From assembly GCF_003353055.1 (NCBI RefSeq), contig NZ_QKWJ01000008.1:62001-126000 (forward strand): DNA of 64,000 nucleotides. The letters are read 5' to 3'. The position numbers and the translations under genes were made by a program. Under the pieces are notes generated by a model. It saw only the letters and a list, made by a program, of their open reading frames with translations. It had not been told where the DNA came from and did no database searches. This DNA comes from Cupriavidus lacunae. Its GTDB lineage: Bacteria; Pseudomonadota; Gammaproteobacteria; Burkholderiales; Burkholderiaceae. This document shows positions 63,073 through 64,000 of the stretch, piece by piece (the first letter of the stretch is position 1; every line of letters starts with the position of its first letter).

Positions 63073-64000
63073 ATGGCAGTGCTAGCAGCCTGGCGGCGGT
63101 GGCAGGGGTTGGCGGCATGGTGGATGGCAGGACTGGGTTGGCTGGCATGCGCGCTGTGGGCGCCCGGCAGCCTGGCTGCGCCGGCGTCCGTGCCCACAGC
63201 CGCGCAGGCATCGATAGCGGTGCGCAGCGGCAACGCTGGCTGAACTGCGGTTGATGGACCGCCCCATCGCCACGCTGCGGGCCGAGATCGCGGGCGCCAC
63301 GCCCGCCATGCGGGCCGCGCGTGCCCAGCAGATGTTCGGCGACCTGGCCGAACGCGACCTGGTACTGCCACTGGTACAGGTCAGCGGCACCGTCGACGGC
63401 GCGCCGATGATCGCCTTCCGGCTCGGGGACCAGTTGCTGTTTGCTCTCACCGCGCAAGACCTTTCCCCCGAAGACAGCCTGACCCTTGAGGCCGCCGCCG
63501 CGCTGAGCCTGCTTGGACTGGCCGTGCTGGCGGCGCTGACATAGGGCGTGGCGCGTGCCGGCGTGGGCCTGCGCGCGCGCCTGCAGCTGGCATTGGAGCG
63601 GCACCTGGCGCAGCGGGTCAGCGGGCAGTTCGACTGGACCGGCGCGCTTTACCAGCTGGTCGCCCGCATCGTGCAGATCCTGACGATCGGCCTGGTGCTG
63701 GTGCTGGTCTTTATCTGGCTGGAATTCGCCCTCGATCAGTTTCCGCTGACGCAGCCGATGGGCGACCGCATGGGCGCCTTCATCATCGGCCTGCTGTCGC
63801 AGATCGCGCTGTCGATGGTGTCGTCGGTGCCGGGCCTGGTCACGGTGGCGGTGATCCTGCTGATCACGCGCGCGGTGCAGCGGCTGGTATCAAACATCTT
63901 CAAGGCGGTGCAGAAGGGCCAGATCTCGGTGCCCGGCCTGCATCCGGAGACGGCAGGAGCCACGCGGCGGCTGGCGGCGGCGGTGATCTGGGCGCTGGGC
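63073..64000 (+). pseudogene. mechanosensitive-channel (MscS-type) gene, disrupted and cut by the window end
   Basis: From ATG 63073 a signal-like start (WLACALWAPGSLAAPAS) runs to a stop at 63241-63243. The homologous reading continues one frame over from about 63230 (LMDRPIATLRAEIAGATPAM, LEAAAALSLLGLAVLAALT), meets TAG at 63542-63544 in frame, then stays open to the window edge through strong membrane helices (ILTIGLVLVLVFIWLEFAL, GLVTVAVILLITRAVQRLV). This is the plan of periplasmic-domain MscS-like channels. One frameshift and one stop make it a likely pseudogene, or they are sequence errors. Confidence 0.65.

Overview
The window is about two-thirds GC, densely coded, and carries genes typical of the Burkholderiaceae: a DUF2968 protein, valine catabolism (mmsA/mmsB), glutathione-dependent formaldehyde oxidation, an FMN-riboswitch-controlled ribB, and PagL. 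A Cupriavidus/Ralstonia-like betaproteobacterial chromosome is the best guess. This rests on gene content and codon style, not on a search.

Layout. 1-5.9 kb is the end of a surface-polysaccharide locus: a GT4 glycosyltransferase, a beta-helix pectate-lyase/tailspike-like protein, a WecG/TagA/CpsF transferase and the polyprenyl glycosylphosphotransferase that starts repeat-unit assembly. 6.4-9.5 kb holds two paralogous proteins of unknown function either side of an AraC regulator. 9.7-12.8 kb has a large lipoprotein and an outer-membrane barrel protein. 13.4-20.7 kb is accessory: a chimeric protein with two tandem LuxR-type helix-turn-helix repeats, a PadR regulator with a siderophore-interacting reductase, a tyrosine recombinase, about 1.7 kb of mostly non-coding lower-GC DNA with a duplicated motif, and an IS3 remnant interrupted by a truncated group II intron.

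21-35 kb is core metabolism: an AlaC-type aminotransferase, a complete valine/isobutyrate operon with a divergent AraC regulator and a distal Crp/Fnr regulator, the frmA-fghA formaldehyde operon, a transporter and a Tat-exported aldo-keto reductase. 35.4-43.3 kb is a branched-chain-type ABC transporter (livHMGF) whose probable binding protein is separated from it by a vapBC module and an IS607-type element. That element has a broken serine recombinase but an intact TnpB-like protein.

43.4-50.9 kb looks like one catabolic unit: GntP permease, RidA, N-acyl-D-amino-acid deacylase, RpiR regulator, D-serine-deaminase-like PLP enzyme, KDG kinase and KDPG aldolase. Together these would take N-acetyl-D-glucosaminate (oxidised chitin monomer) or D-glucosaminate to pyruvate and glyceraldehyde-3-phosphate. 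51-64 kb holds an entericidin peptide, a degenerate EAL protein, a CorC-type protein, a lactone/amidohydrolase cluster with LysR, an XRE regulator, PagL, riboswitch-ribB, small envelope proteins and a disrupted mechanosensitive channel gene running off the window.
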